From NCBI GenBank assembly GCA_016707485.1, contig JADJHN010000002.1, positions 1,488,001 to 1,552,000 of the forward strand: a stretch of DNA of 64,000 bases, read 5' to 3'. The DNA is from Lysobacterales bacterium. GTDB lineage: Bacteria > Pseudomonadota > Gammaproteobacteria > Xanthomonadales > Rhodanobacteraceae. Position numbers and translations under genes: made by a program. Within the stretch, counting starts at the first letter, position 1, and every line of letters starts with the position of its first letter. Positions 8,385 through 16,618 of this stretch are shown here, piece by piece. The notes under the pieces were generated by a model that did no database searches, had not been told where the DNA came from, and saw only the letters and a program-made list of their open reading frames with translations.

Positions 8385-8915
8385 GCGACATTATCTCGCG
8401 AGGCGGGTCTCAGAAATTGAGATGCGGGCAATCCTGAATCCGTGGGCGATGGCGCGAAAATCCTTTTCGACCGTCGATTCCGAATGGCCGGACTTCGGCG
8501 GCATGCCGATAGGCTTTTGCCCTCGCCGCGGCAGCCCTCACCCGCGGAGTGCTCGCCTCACGTTCATCACTCAAGGCAGCGGTCGCGCCAAGCACAATAG
8601 GATATGCACATGGAGAAGAAACCCTTGCATCTCGGCTTGCACAGTTTGCCAATCCGTCAAACACCAATGACGGACGCGGAAGCTCTCGACCAATGGAATC
8701 GCGGCCCGAAAGTGTTGGGGAAGTCGATTGCACAGCTGATCATCGACAAGGGGCGGTCGAGCAAGGCGACGCCAGCCGAGCAGATATCCGGGAGCAGTGA
8801 AAACGACTGAGCGAGCGGACAGCGCCGCCACGAGCTCGCCTGGGTCGACTCCGAGAAGAACATCCGTGCAATCGGACTTATCGATTCGGTCAACGAAGCG
8901 TAAACCGTTGTTTTA
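8385..8915. other. Intergenic region next to tRNA-Phe, no firm gene
   Basis: This stretch lies on the 3' side of tRNA-Phe. The only frame with any protein character is the small one at 8667-8810, annotated separately at low confidence. I see no integrase, no duplicated tRNA 3' end and no terminator-like hairpin with a T run. Confidence 0.5.
8667..8810 (+). CDS. Doubtful small protein (47 aa)
   Basis: An ATG-started frame reading MTDAEALDQWNRGPKVLGKS and continuing with a Lys/Ser-rich tail. A longer version starts at 8604. No clear ribosome binding site, no recognised family. It is listed only because its amino-acid composition looks more protein-like than the alternatives in this stretch. 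Confidence 0.2.
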   Translation: MTDAEALDQWNRGPKVLGKSIAQLIIDKGRSSKATPAEQISGSSEND

Positions 8916-8991
8916 TGGTGGCCGAGGACGGAATCGAACCGCCGACACGGGGATTTTCAATCCCCTGCTCTACCAACTGAGCTACTCGGCC
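8916..8991 (-). tRNA. tRNA-Phe (anticodon GAA)
   Basis: Reading the minus strand, the acceptor stem is GGCCGAG paired with CTCGGCC, followed by A and an encoded CCA. The D arm contains AGCTCAGTTGGTAGAGC, the anticodon stem GGGGA/TCCCC encloses a loop with GAA, and the T loop reads TTCGATT. Total length is 76 bases including CCA. All stems are intact, so the gene looks functional. Its 3' end faces the accessory region at lower coordinates. Confidence 0.97.
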
Positions 8992-9037
8992 CTTGTGCTT
9001 GCATGCCGGGGCGCTGAAGGCGGCGGCGAAGGGGCGC

Positions 9038-9068
9038 GTATTAGAGCCATTGAGGTTGGATTCGTCAA
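9038..9068 (-). promoter_or_regulatory. Candidate promoter for tRNA-Phe
   Basis: On the minus strand a TTGACG (-35, 9063-9068) and a TAATAC (-10, 9038-9043) lie 19 bases apart, about 45 bases upstream of the tRNA. The spacer is longer than ideal; shifting the -10 by one base gives 18. Moderate support only. Confidence 0.4.
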
Positions 9069-9251
9069 GCCTTGACGTGGCTGCAAGGGTGGTTTTGCCT
9101 GTTGTTGCGAGCTTTCCGGGTGCGCTGCGCAGCGCCGACTGGCGTGCGGGTCGCGAAACCGGCCGCAACGGGTTGACGCCGAACTGCAACGATTTGCTGG
9201 TTGAATTCGTCATTTCCGGGTCTCATCCTCACACCTCGCTGGAGAATGACC

Positions 9252-9659
9252 ATGTCGAAACCCCTGATTGCACTGTTTGCGCTGCTGCTGGCAACGACGG
9301 CTTCCGCGCAGACTGCCGAGACGCAGGACAAGGCCTTGAGCGCCTACCTTCCCTACGCTGGCGAGCCGATTGATCGATTCCGGTTTTGGGATCTGCAGCG
9401 TTGGGAGCTGGTTGGAGACTACAAGGTTGTGGTCTGGCCACGTTTGAACGAAGCCTACCTGCTCACCGTCGACGCACCTTGCCAGGATTTGCGTTGGGCG
9501 CAAACGATCGGCCTGACCTCGACGGCGAATTCAGTGAGCCGGCGCTTCGATTCGGTGGTGGTCGGCAAGGACAAGTGCCGCATCAATGAAATCCGCCCGA
9601 TCGACTACAGGAAGTATCTGGCAGATCGGAAGGCTGCCAAGGTTGCCGAGCCGTCGTGA
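9252..9659 (+). CDS. DUF6491 family exported protein
   Basis: A 135-residue protein with a cleavable signal peptide (MSKPLIALFALLLATTASAQ). The mature part carries the DUF6491 pattern: FRFWDLQRWELVGD, VVWPRLNEAYLL, a conserved Cys in DAPCQDL, then RFDSVVVGKDKCRI and EIRPID. The paired cysteines probably form a disulfide in the periplasm. The start at 9252 is set by GGAG at 9241-9244 and by the signal peptide. The family is common in Xanthomonadales and its function is unknown. It stands alone between tRNA-Phe and dxs. Confidence 0.85.
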   Translation: MSKPLIALFALLLATTASAQTAETQDKALSAYLPYAGEPIDRFRFWDLQRWELVGDYKVVVWPRLNEAYLLTVDAPCQDLRWAQTIGLTSTANSVSRRFDSVVVGKDKCRINEIRPIDYRKYLADRKAAKVAEPS

Positions 9660-9810
9660 TGGTGGAAAAGCCTGTCCGATTCTGAGTGTCAGCGCGCAGC
9701 GCCGACCTGGCGCAGCGGTGGCTGTCTGACCTGGCCACACCGCCCCACGGCAGCAGAGAGCTGTTCGCCGTTGGCGGGTTCGACCCGTGATCGAACGCGT
9801 TTGGCGTGGG

Positions 9811-11703
9811 TCAGCCCGTGCTGCGCATCGGGCTGACCGGAATCAGGCTGGCGAAGCGATTGCGGATGGCGGCTTCGATGCCGGCGGCATCGAGGCCGGA
9901 TTCGGCGAGCAATTCCTCGCGACTGGCGTGTTCGAGATAGCTGTCGGCCAGGCCCAGATGCAGGATCGGCATGCTGATGCCGTGCGCGGCGAGCAGCTCG
10001 GCGACGCCACTGCCGGCACCGCCGGCAATCGCGTTGTCCTCGAGGGTCACCAGCGCCTCATGGCTGCGGGCGAGTTCGAGGATCATCGCCGCGTCGAGCG
10101 GTTTGACGAATCGCATGTTGACCAGGCTTGCGCCGATTGCCTCGGCGACCCTGGCTGCCGGTGCCACCAGCGCGCCAAAGGCAAGCAGGGCAATGTGCTG
10201 GCCGTTGCGACGCAGTTCCGCCTTGCCGATTGGCAGGGTAGCGAGATCCTGGTCGATGGCGACGCCGCTGCCGTTGCCGCGCGGATAGCGTACGGCGGCC
10301 GGGCCGGGGTAGGCGAAGCCGGTGCTGAGCATCTGCCGGCATTCCCTTTCGTCGGCCGGTGCCATCACCACCATGTTCGGGATGCAGCGCAGATAGGACA
10401 GATCGAAACTGCCCGCGTGCGTCGCGCCGTCGGGGCCGACCAGGCCACCGCGATCGATGGCAAACAGCACGTCGAGATTCTGCAGTGCGACATCGTGGAT
10501 CAACTGGTCGTAGGCACGCTGCAGAAAAGTGGAATAAATCGCAACGACCGGCTTGGCGCCTTCGCAGGCCATGCCGGCACCGAGGGTCACCGCATGCTGC
10601 TCGGCGATGCCCACATCGAAGTAGCGATCGGGATATTCCTTGGAGAATCGCACCAGGCCCGAGCCTTCGCGCATGGCCGGGGTGATCGCGTACAGCTGCG
10701 CATTGCTGGCTGCCTGGTCGCACAACCAGTCGCCGAAGATCTCGGTGTAGCTCGGCTTGCCGGCGCTCTTTCGCACCAGGCCCTTGTCCGGATCGAACGG
10801 GCCGACGGCGTGGTAGTCGATCTGCGCGCGTTCGGCCGGGGCATAGCCCTTGCCCTTGGTCGTGATCACATGCAGGAACTGCGGCCCCTTGAGCTCCTTC
10901 AGCGTGTTCAGCGCGTGCACGAGTTGCGGGATATCGTGGCCGTCGATCGGCCCGGTGTAATGGAAACCGAATTCCTCGAACAAGGTGCTCGGCATGAACA
11001 TGCCCTTGGCGTGTTCTTCCCAGCGTTTGGTGAAGCGCCAGAGGATGCCCTCGCGTCGCATCATCTTCTTGCCGCTCTCGCGGATGCGGTTGAGCGTGCG
11101 GCTGGCCATCAAACGCGCCAGCATCTGCGTCAGCGCGCCGACGTTCTCGCTGATCGACATCTGGTTGTCGTTGAGAATCACCAGCATGTCAGGCTTGACA
11201 TCGCCGCCATGGTTGAGCGCCTCGAAGGCCATGCCGGCGGTCATCGCGCCATCGCCGATCACGGCGACGATCTTGCGCGCGTCGCCCTTGCGTTGCGCGG
11301 CGATGGCCATGCCCAGTGCGGCGCTGATCGAGGTGGAGGAATGACCCACGCCGAAGCTGTCGTATTCGCTTTCATCACGGCGCGGGAACGGGGCGAGGCC
11401 ATTCTTCTTCTTGACCGTGGTGATGCGATCGCGACGACCGGTAAGGATCTTGTGCGGATAACACTGGTGGCCGACATCCCAGACCAGGCGATCGGTCGGC
11501 GTGTCAAACAGGTAGTGCAGGACAACGGTCAGCTCGACCACGCCGAGTCCGGCGCCGAAATGCCCGCCCGAAGTGGCGACCGATTCGATCAGATAGGCGC
11601 GCAGTTCTTGCGCGATGTCACCCAGTTCCGATTCCGGAAACCGGCGCAGGTCGGCCGGCGATTCAATGCGGGCAAGGCGGGGATAGCGGTTGCTGTCGAT
11701 CAT
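9811..11703 (-). CDS. dxs: 1-deoxy-D-xylulose-5-phosphate synthase
   Basis: This enzyme condenses pyruvate and glyceraldehyde 3-phosphate with thiamine diphosphate, the first step of the MEP isoprenoid pathway, in the cytoplasm. The protein has 630 residues, usual for the family. Visible motifs are SGGHFGAGLGVVEL (45-58), the cofactor-binding GDGAMTAG (150-157) and LNDNQMSIS (177-185), and the transketolase pyrimidine-domain segment DVGIAEQHAVTLGAGMA. The ATG at 11703 (MIDSNRYPRL) is preferred over the track-long upstream extension, which has no family character. The product needs ThDP, and thiS/thiG for thiazole synthesis lie elsewhere in the window, not in an operon with it. Confidence 0.97.
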   Translation of the reverse strand: MIDSNRYPRLARIESPADLRRFPESELGDIAQELRAYLIESVATSGGHFGAGLGVVELTVVLHYLFDTPTDRLVWDVGHQCYPHKILTGRRDRITTVKKKNGLAPFPRRDESEYDSFGVGHSSTSISAALGMAIAAQRKGDARKIVAVIGDGAMTAGMAFEALNHGGDVKPDMLVILNDNQMSISENVGALTQMLARLMASRTLNRIRESGKKMMRREGILWRFTKRWEEHAKGMFMPSTLFEEFGFHYTGPIDGHDIPQLVHALNTLKELKGPQFLHVITTKGKGYAPAERAQIDYHAVGPFDPDKGLVRKSAGKPSYTEIFGDWLCDQAASNAQLYAITPAMREGSGLVRFSKEYPDRYFDVGIAEQHAVTLGAGMACEGAKPVVAIYSTFLQRAYDQLIHDVALQNLDVLFAIDRGGLVGPDGATHAGSFDLSYLRCIPNMVVMAPADERECRQMLSTGFAYPGPAAVRYPRGNGSGVAIDQDLATLPIGKAELRRNGQHIALLAFGALVAPAARVAEAIGASLVNMRFVKPLDAAMILELARSHEALVTLEDNAIAGGAGSGVAELLAAHGISMPILHLGLADSYLEHASREELLAESGLDAAGIEAAIRNRFASLIPVSPMRSTG

Positions 11704-11831
11704 TCGGCTATTTTCAGGCCCTTGGCCGCATTGGGCAAGGCAAACCGGCTGACGAAACATGACGCGGGTCGGGCGCATTCAGCCTCGGGTGCGGGAAATG
11801 CCCTGATCCTGGCACGGCACCGGCTTCGCTT

Positions 11832-12554
11832 TCAGCGTGATCTTCGATCCAGCAGGGTGAGTCCGATCAGGCGTGAGACGACCAGGGTCAGGTACATGAC
11901 GCCGACGAACATTTCCAGGCTTGCCACCGCGCGCGTGTGCACGGTGATCGGGATCACATCGCCGATGCCGGTGCTTGAGAGCAGGGCGAAGCTGAGGAAC
12001 ATCAACTCGGTCCACGCCCGTGGCGCCTGCGGATCAACGGTCGCGGCAAAGCAACCCGGTTGCAGCACCTGGCACAACACGAAGACATAGGTGAACGCCC
12101 ACGCCAGCAAGGTAAAGGTGGCGCCGGCCGCGTACAACTCGTCGGTGGTCGCCCGGCGATCGGCGAGCATGTAGACGATAAGGCTGCCGGCCGCATAGAA
12201 ATAAAACACTGCTTCCAGCGCCGCGGCCCAGGCCTGCAGGGCGGTGGAGTCATGCGCGGCATGCAGCACGTTGATGGTGATTGCCGGCACCGCCAGGGCG
12301 ACGCTGAACCAGGCGTGCCCGGAGGTTCGATGAACCATGGCGATGGTCAGGCACAACACCAGCACGCTGAACACGCCGAAGAGAATGCTGCCGGCGGGCT
12401 GTCCTTCGATGAACGGGTACAGCAGCAGGCCGGACAATTGCACCAGCAACAGGATTGCCGACGGGTGGCGGGTCAGGGTGACGCGCCAGCGCAGGCGCGC
12501 GATGCGCTCGGCGCTGACCGGCGGGATGTCGGGAGCGGGGTCCTTGCTTGTCAT
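11832..12554 (-). CDS. Potassium-channel-like membrane protein
   Basis: A 240-residue integral membrane protein with about five hydrophobic segments in its first 150 residues. A C-terminal pore module follows: a pore helix, the filter-like string LSSTGIGDVIPIT, and a last transmembrane helix (AVASLEMFVGVMYLTLVVSR). The filter is T-G-I-G-D instead of the usual T-V-G-Y-G-D. This pattern occurs in bacterial ion-channel domain proteins with no ligand domain. No RCK or cyclic-nucleotide domain is present. It lies between dxs and the HNH gene on the same strand. The ion specificity is inference. Confidence 0.8.
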   Translation of the reverse strand: MTSKDPAPDIPPVSAERIARLRWRVTLTRHPSAILLLVQLSGLLLYPFIEGQPAGSILFGVFSVLVLCLTIAMVHRTSGHAWFSVALAVPAITINVLHAAHDSTALQAWAAALEAVFYFYAAGSLIVYMLADRRATTDELYAAGATFTLLAWAFTYVFVLCQVLQPGCFAATVDPQAPRAWTELMFLSFALLSSTGIGDVIPITVHTRAVASLEMFVGVMYLTLVVSRLIGLTLLDRRSR

Positions 12555-12600
12555 CGAACGTGGCTCGCGGGGCGGGCGCCGGTGAATCGCCTCCCTGGCC

Positions 12601-13194
12601 TCAATGCGGTCGCCGGTCGCGTGGCAGATGGTTGACGAGGAACTCCATCTGGTCGGCGAGGATGTTGCGATTGGAAAGAATCAGGTGTTCGACCCAACTG
12701 GGGCGGTAAGGCACCGCGAGCAGCGGCATGTGCGCCTGCTGCGGCGTGCGTGAGCCCTTCCTGACATTGCAGTGCAGGCAGGCGGTGACGACGTTCTGCC
12801 AGTTGTCCCGACCGCCTTTGGAAATCGGGATGACATGATCGCGGGTCAGCTCGCCGCGCGAGTAATGATTGCCGCAATACATGCAGATCATGCGGTCACG
12901 GGCGAACAAGGCGACATTGGTAAGGGCGGGCGCGGGGTCGATCGAGCCGATCCGGGCATGGCCGGTGGTGGCGATGATCGGGTGCAGGTCGAGCGTGCTT
13001 TGCGCGCCGGAGTGGCGATTGGTGCCGCCGTGGATGGTCAGGCAGGGATCGCCAAGCGTCCAGGCAATCGCCCCGCGCACATACAGGCAGGTCGCGTCCT
13101 GCCAGGAAATCCAGTCCATGATGCGACCACTCGCATCAAGCGACAGCACGCGGGTGCCGTGGATGGTTCCTATCGTTCGCACTTCCGCCAGCAT
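12601..13194 (-). CDS. HNH endonuclease family protein
   Basis: A 197-residue protein with a zinc-binding HNH core: MYCGNHYSRGELTRDHVIPI, then SKGGRDNWQNVV and CLHCN. The CxxC pairs bind structural zinc and the DH plus later N/H form the beta-beta-alpha-metal site. The start at 13194 has GGAG upstream (GGAGCGAGGA then ATG). Proteins of this length with this C-terminus (LLAVPYRPSWVEHLILSNRN) are widespread in proteobacterial chromosomes and are not tied to a restriction system; no methylase is nearby. Biological role unknown. Confidence 0.88.
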   Translation of the reverse strand: MLAEVRTIGTIHGTRVLSLDASGRIMDWISWQDATCLYVRGAIAWTLGDPCLTIHGGTNRHSGAQSTLDLHPIIATTGHARIGSIDPAPALTNVALFARDRMICMYCGNHYSRGELTRDHVIPISKGGRDNWQNVVTACLHCNVRKGSRTPQQAHMPLLAVPYRPSWVEHLILSNRNILADQMEFLVNHLPRDRRPH

Positions 13195-13600
13195 TCCTCG
13201 CTCCCGTGGAGAGTTGGGTCACCGACGAAGCCGCCGCCGGCATTCTGCGTTGCGCGAGCGGCAGCATAAAGCAAGTTCGGGGCCATTGCGCAAGCGGCGA
13301 CGCTTTCGGCTGTCGGGTTGCATGCACCAACCGGAGCGGGCCGGGCGGATTGGATGGCATCCTCGCCGGGGTTTCGCTGTGCCGGCGTCACCTCGATCCG
13401 TTTGCACCGGGCATCCAAGGCCGGTTGCATTCAAGTCAGCGCAACAAAGAGATGCACGCAGACAGGCGTCGTGACGATTGCGCCACTTGCTCGGCGTTGC
13501 CTTGACGCAGCGGTCGAACCGCGGAGCCAATGCGTGCGCGTTGCGACCCTTCGACTGCGGCCTGCGCCCAGGACGAACGGAAGGTTGCGGGGTCAGCCAC
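13195..13600. other. Gene-free region between HNH gene and ileS
   Basis: About 400 bases with only shadow frames. Near 13545-13580 the sequence contains a CCTTCGAC...GCCCAGGACGAACGG segment, similar to a dispersed repeat found also at 47930-47976. No terminator with a T run is seen after ileS. Confidence 0.5.
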
Positions 13601-16600
13601 TCAGAACCAGTGGCGGGTTTCGCCGGGGCCTTCGATGTTCTCCACGCAGCGGCCACACAGCTCGGGGTCGTCGGTGTGACTGCCGACGTCGTCGCGGTAA
13701 TGCCAGCAGCGCACGCATTTCGCCGCCGTGCTCGGCCTGGCCATGACCCAGGCATCGAGGCCTTCCACGCGCACCGCATCGGCGGGCTTGTCGGCGATGT
13801 CGGCGATTTTCAGCTCGGAGGTGATGAAGAAGAAGCGCAGCTCCTCGGCAACCCGGGCGTGACGCTCGCGCAGCGCCGCATCGAGAAAAAGGGTGACTTC
13901 CGCCTGCAGCGACGCACCGATCGAACCGGCCGCGCGCATGCCCTCAAGCACCTTCGATGCAGCGGTGCGGATTTCCAGCAACTCGTTCCAGGATTGGCGC
14001 TGTGCCGGTGCAGCCTGCAAGGCGGCCAGCCCCTCGTACCAGGTCTCGAACAGCACCGATTCACCGCGCCTGCCCGGCAGCAGCGGCCAGATTTCCTCGG
14101 CCGTGAAGCTGGTGATCGGCGCCAGCCAGCGCACGAGCGCTTCGAGGATGTGCAACATTGCGCTTTGCGCACTGCGCCTGCCAACGCTGTCGGTCGGCAT
14201 CGTGTACAGGCGATCCTTGGTGATATCGAGATACAGCGAGCCCATCTCGTTGGTGCAGAAATTCTGCACGCGCTGGATGATCTCGGGGAAATCGTAGCGC
14301 TCGTAGGCGGCGATCACGGCGCTTTGGACATCATGCGCCTGCTGCACCGCCCATTGATCGAGCAACAGGCATTTCTCCAGCGGCAGCAGGTGGCGGGCCG
14401 GATCGAAGCCATCGAGGTTGCCGAGCAGGAAGCGCGCGGTATTGCGGATGCGCCGGTAGGCATCGGAGACGCGCTTGAGGATCTCGTCGGAGACGGTCAT
14501 CTCGTTGCGGTAATCGGTCGAGGCGACCCACAGGCGCAGCACGTCGGCACCGAGCGAATCGACCACTTTCTGCGGCGCCACGACATTGCCCAGCGATTTC
14601 GACATCTTGCGGCCGTTCTGGTCGACCGCGAAACCGTGCGTGAGGACCTCGTCGTACGGTGCACGGCCGTGCATCGCCGATGAAGTCAGCAGCGAGGAAT
14701 GGAACCAGCCGCGGTGCTGGTCGGAACCTTCCAGGTACATGACCTTGTCACCGGGCTTGCGGGCGAGCTCGTCGCGCTGGTCGAGCACGGCAAAGTGGGT
14801 TACGCCGGAATCAAACCAGACATCGAGCACGTCGGATACTTTTTCATAATTGTCGGCATCGTCGCCGAGCAGGTCGGCGGCATCGAGCGAAAACCAGGCA
14901 TCGATGCCGTCCTTCTCGACGCGCCTGGCGACTTGCTCGAACAACTCCCCGCTGCGTGGATGCGGCAATTGCGTGGCCTTGTCGACAAACAACGCGATCG
15001 GCACGCCCCAGGTGCGCTGGCGCGAGATGCACCAGTCCGGGCGGCCGGCGATCATGCCGGTGATGCGCTCCTCGCCCCACGCGGGAATCCAGCGCACATC
15101 CTTGATCGATTTCAATGCGGTCGCGCGCAGGCCCTCTTTCTCCATGCTCATGAACCACTGCGGCGTGGCGCGGAAGGCGACCGGCGTCTTGTGCCGCCAG
15201 CAATGCGGATAGCTGTGCTCGAACTTCGCGTGCGCGAGCAGGTGGCCATTGTCGCGCAGCAGTTCGCTGATGGAATCGTTGGCTTTCCAGATGAACTGGC
15301 CCTCGACGATCGGCGTGCCGGGCAGGTAGACGCCATTGGCGCCTACCGGATTGAGTTCCGCCGCGCTGTATTTCTCGATCAAGCCGTACAGTCTGGAAAC
15401 AGTAAAATCCTCCACGCCGTGGCCCGGCGCGGTGTGCACGGCACCGGTGCCGTCTTCGGCAGTCACGTGATCGCCAACGAGGAGCGGGATATCACGCTCG
15501 TAGAACGGATGCCGCAACATCGTCGAGCCTCTCTCGCCATTGGAGAGGGGGTGGGGTGAGGGTTCGGAAGTGCCGGAAGTGTTCCCTTCGCCCGAACCAT
15601 CGACGGTTGTTCCAGACGCCGTTCTACCTCCCCCATCCATGGGGTCGTCATCCGGCCGGCGGCCACCGTCTCCCGAGGGCAGAACGGAGGCTAAAGCGGA
15701 ACCTTTTGCACGCCCGAGCACGTTGACGGAATCAACTCCATAGCGGGCCAGCGCCTTTGCCGCGAGTGCCTCGGCAATCACCAGCAACATGCGCCGGCCC
15801 TCGCGTGGCGGGCCTTCGACCAGCACGTATTCCAGATCCGGGCCTAGCGAGACGGCGAGGCTGGCGGGCAAGGTCCACGGCGTCGTCGTCCAGATCGGCA
15901 CGGCGACAAGCGTGCCCGCATCCACGCTGACGCCGAACTTTGCCGCCAGCGCTTGCGGGTCGATGGCGTCATAGGCGACATCGACGGCGGGCGATACCTT
16001 GTCGGCGTATTCAATCTCGGCCTCGGCCAGCGCCGATGCGCAGTCGAAACACCAGTGCACCGGTTTGAAGCCGCGCGTGATGTGGCCATTGGCGTAGATC
16101 TTCGCCAGTGCGCGCAGCATGTCGGCTTCGAACTGTGCATCCATCGTCCGGTACGGGTGATCCCAGTCGCCGAGCACGCCAAGGCGCTTGAAGTCAACGC
16201 GCTGCAGGTCGATCTGCCTGGCCGCGTATTCCCGGCATTTCTGGCGGAACTGGACGGCATCGAGCTTCTGCCCGACCTTGCCGAATTCCTTTTCCACGGC
16301 GATCTCGATCGGCAGCCCGTGGCAATCCCAACCAGGTACGTACGGCGCGCGAAAACCGGCCATGAGCTTGGATTTGACGACGATGTCCTTGAGCACCTTG
16401 TTGACCGCGTGGCCGATATGGATCACGCCGTTTGCATACGGCGGGCCGTCATGCAGGATGAAGGCGTGCTGGCGTCCGGCGCTGTGCTTCTGGATTTCCT
16501 CGTAGCGGTTCTTCGCGTACCAGTCGGCGAGAATGCCCGGCTCGCGCGCGGCGAGATTCGCCTTCATCGCGAAATCGGTTTTCGGCAGGTTGATCGTGTT

Positions 16601-16618
16601 CTTGTAATCCTTGCTCAC
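13601..16618 (-). CDS. ileS: Isoleucyl-tRNA synthetase with an extra in-frame insertion
   Basis: This class I synthetase charges tRNA-Ile and edits valine. Visible are HIGH (67-70), KMSKSLGN (around residue 670) and the C-terminal zinc cysteines (CVRCW and CGRC). The protein has 1005 residues where about 940 is usual. The surplus is one segment at about residues 310-364, in the connective/editing domain between KGSALASV and LRHPFYERD, which in relatives are almost adjacent. The insert is Gly/Pro/Ser/Asp-rich and low complexity, and its DNA is palindromic repeat material (see separate feature). The frame is kept, so the enzyme is probably functional. It overlaps ribF by four bases, the usual ribF-ileS order. 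Confidence 0.96.
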   Translation of the reverse strand: MSKDYKNTINLPKTDFAMKANLAAREPGILADWYAKNRYEEIQKHSAGRQHAFILHDGPPYANGVIHIGHAVNKVLKDIVVKSKLMAGFRAPYVPGWDCHGLPIEIAVEKEFGKVGQKLDAVQFRQKCREYAARQIDLQRVDFKRLGVLGDWDHPYRTMDAQFEADMLRALAKIYANGHITRGFKPVHWCFDCASALAEAEIEYADKVSPAVDVAYDAIDPQALAAKFGVSVDAGTLVAVPIWTTTPWTLPASLAVSLGPDLEYVLVEGPPREGRRMLLVIAEALAAKALARYGVDSVNVLGRAKGSALASVLPSGDGGRRPDDDPMDGGGRTASGTTVDGSGEGNTSGTSEPSPHPLSNGERGSTMLRHPFYERDIPLLVGDHVTAEDGTGAVHTAPGHGVEDFTVSRLYGLIEKYSAAELNPVGANGVYLPGTPIVEGQFIWKANDSISELLRDNGHLLAHAKFEHSYPHCWRHKTPVAFRATPQWFMSMEKEGLRATALKSIKDVRWIPAWGEERITGMIAGRPDWCISRQRTWGVPIALFVDKATQLPHPRSGELFEQVARRVEKDGIDAWFSLDAADLLGDDADNYEKVSDVLDVWFDSGVTHFAVLDQRDELARKPGDKVMYLEGSDQHRGWFHSSLLTSSAMHGRAPYDEVLTHGFAVDQNGRKMSKSLGNVVAPQKVVDSLGADVLRLWVASTDYRNEMTVSDEILKRVSDAYRRIRNTARFLLGNLDGFDPARHLLPLEKCLLLDQWAVQQAHDVQSAVIAAYERYDFPEIIQRVQNFCTNEMGSLYLDITKDRLYTMPTDSVGRRSAQSAMLHILEALVRWLAPITSFTAEEIWPLLPGRRGESVLFETWYEGLAALQAAPAQRQSWNELLEIRTAASKVLEGMRAAGSIGASLQAEVTLFLDAALRERHARVAEELRFFFITSELKIADIADKPADAVRVEGLDAWVMARPSTAAKCVRCWHYRDDVGSHTDDPELCGRCVENIEGPGETRHWF
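15524..15690. repeat. Palindromic repeat inserted in frame in ileS
   Basis: The inserted DNA has an outer inverted repeat (CCGTTCT at 15619-15625 with AGAACGG at 15681-15687), an inner perfect stem CCCCATCCATGGGG (15631-15644), and a stretch at 15530-15565 reading CTCTCGCCATTGGAGAGGGG then GTGGGGTGAGGG. The last is typical of mosaic intergenic palindromes. The inner stem and its 3' flank align with an intergenic copy at 24762-24792. Confidence 0.7.

Noticed and set aside
8916..8991. tRNA-Phe as a split attachment site
   Set aside because: I searched by eye for a second copy of its 3' end in the window and found none, and there is no integrase; only the one-sided accessory stretch is reported.
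9787..12090. A 767-codon open frame on the plus strand
   Set aside because: It is the antisense shadow of dxs; composition is that of a high-GC reverse frame, with no domain and no ribosome binding site.
13195..13600. Possible small gene upstream of the HNH gene
   Set aside because: All frames are Arg/Pro/Ala-rich shadows without a ribosome binding site or homology I can recognise.
15524..15690. Intein or group I/II intron in ileS
   Set aside because: The insertion is far too short, has no splicing motifs and stays in frame as low-complexity coding sequence.
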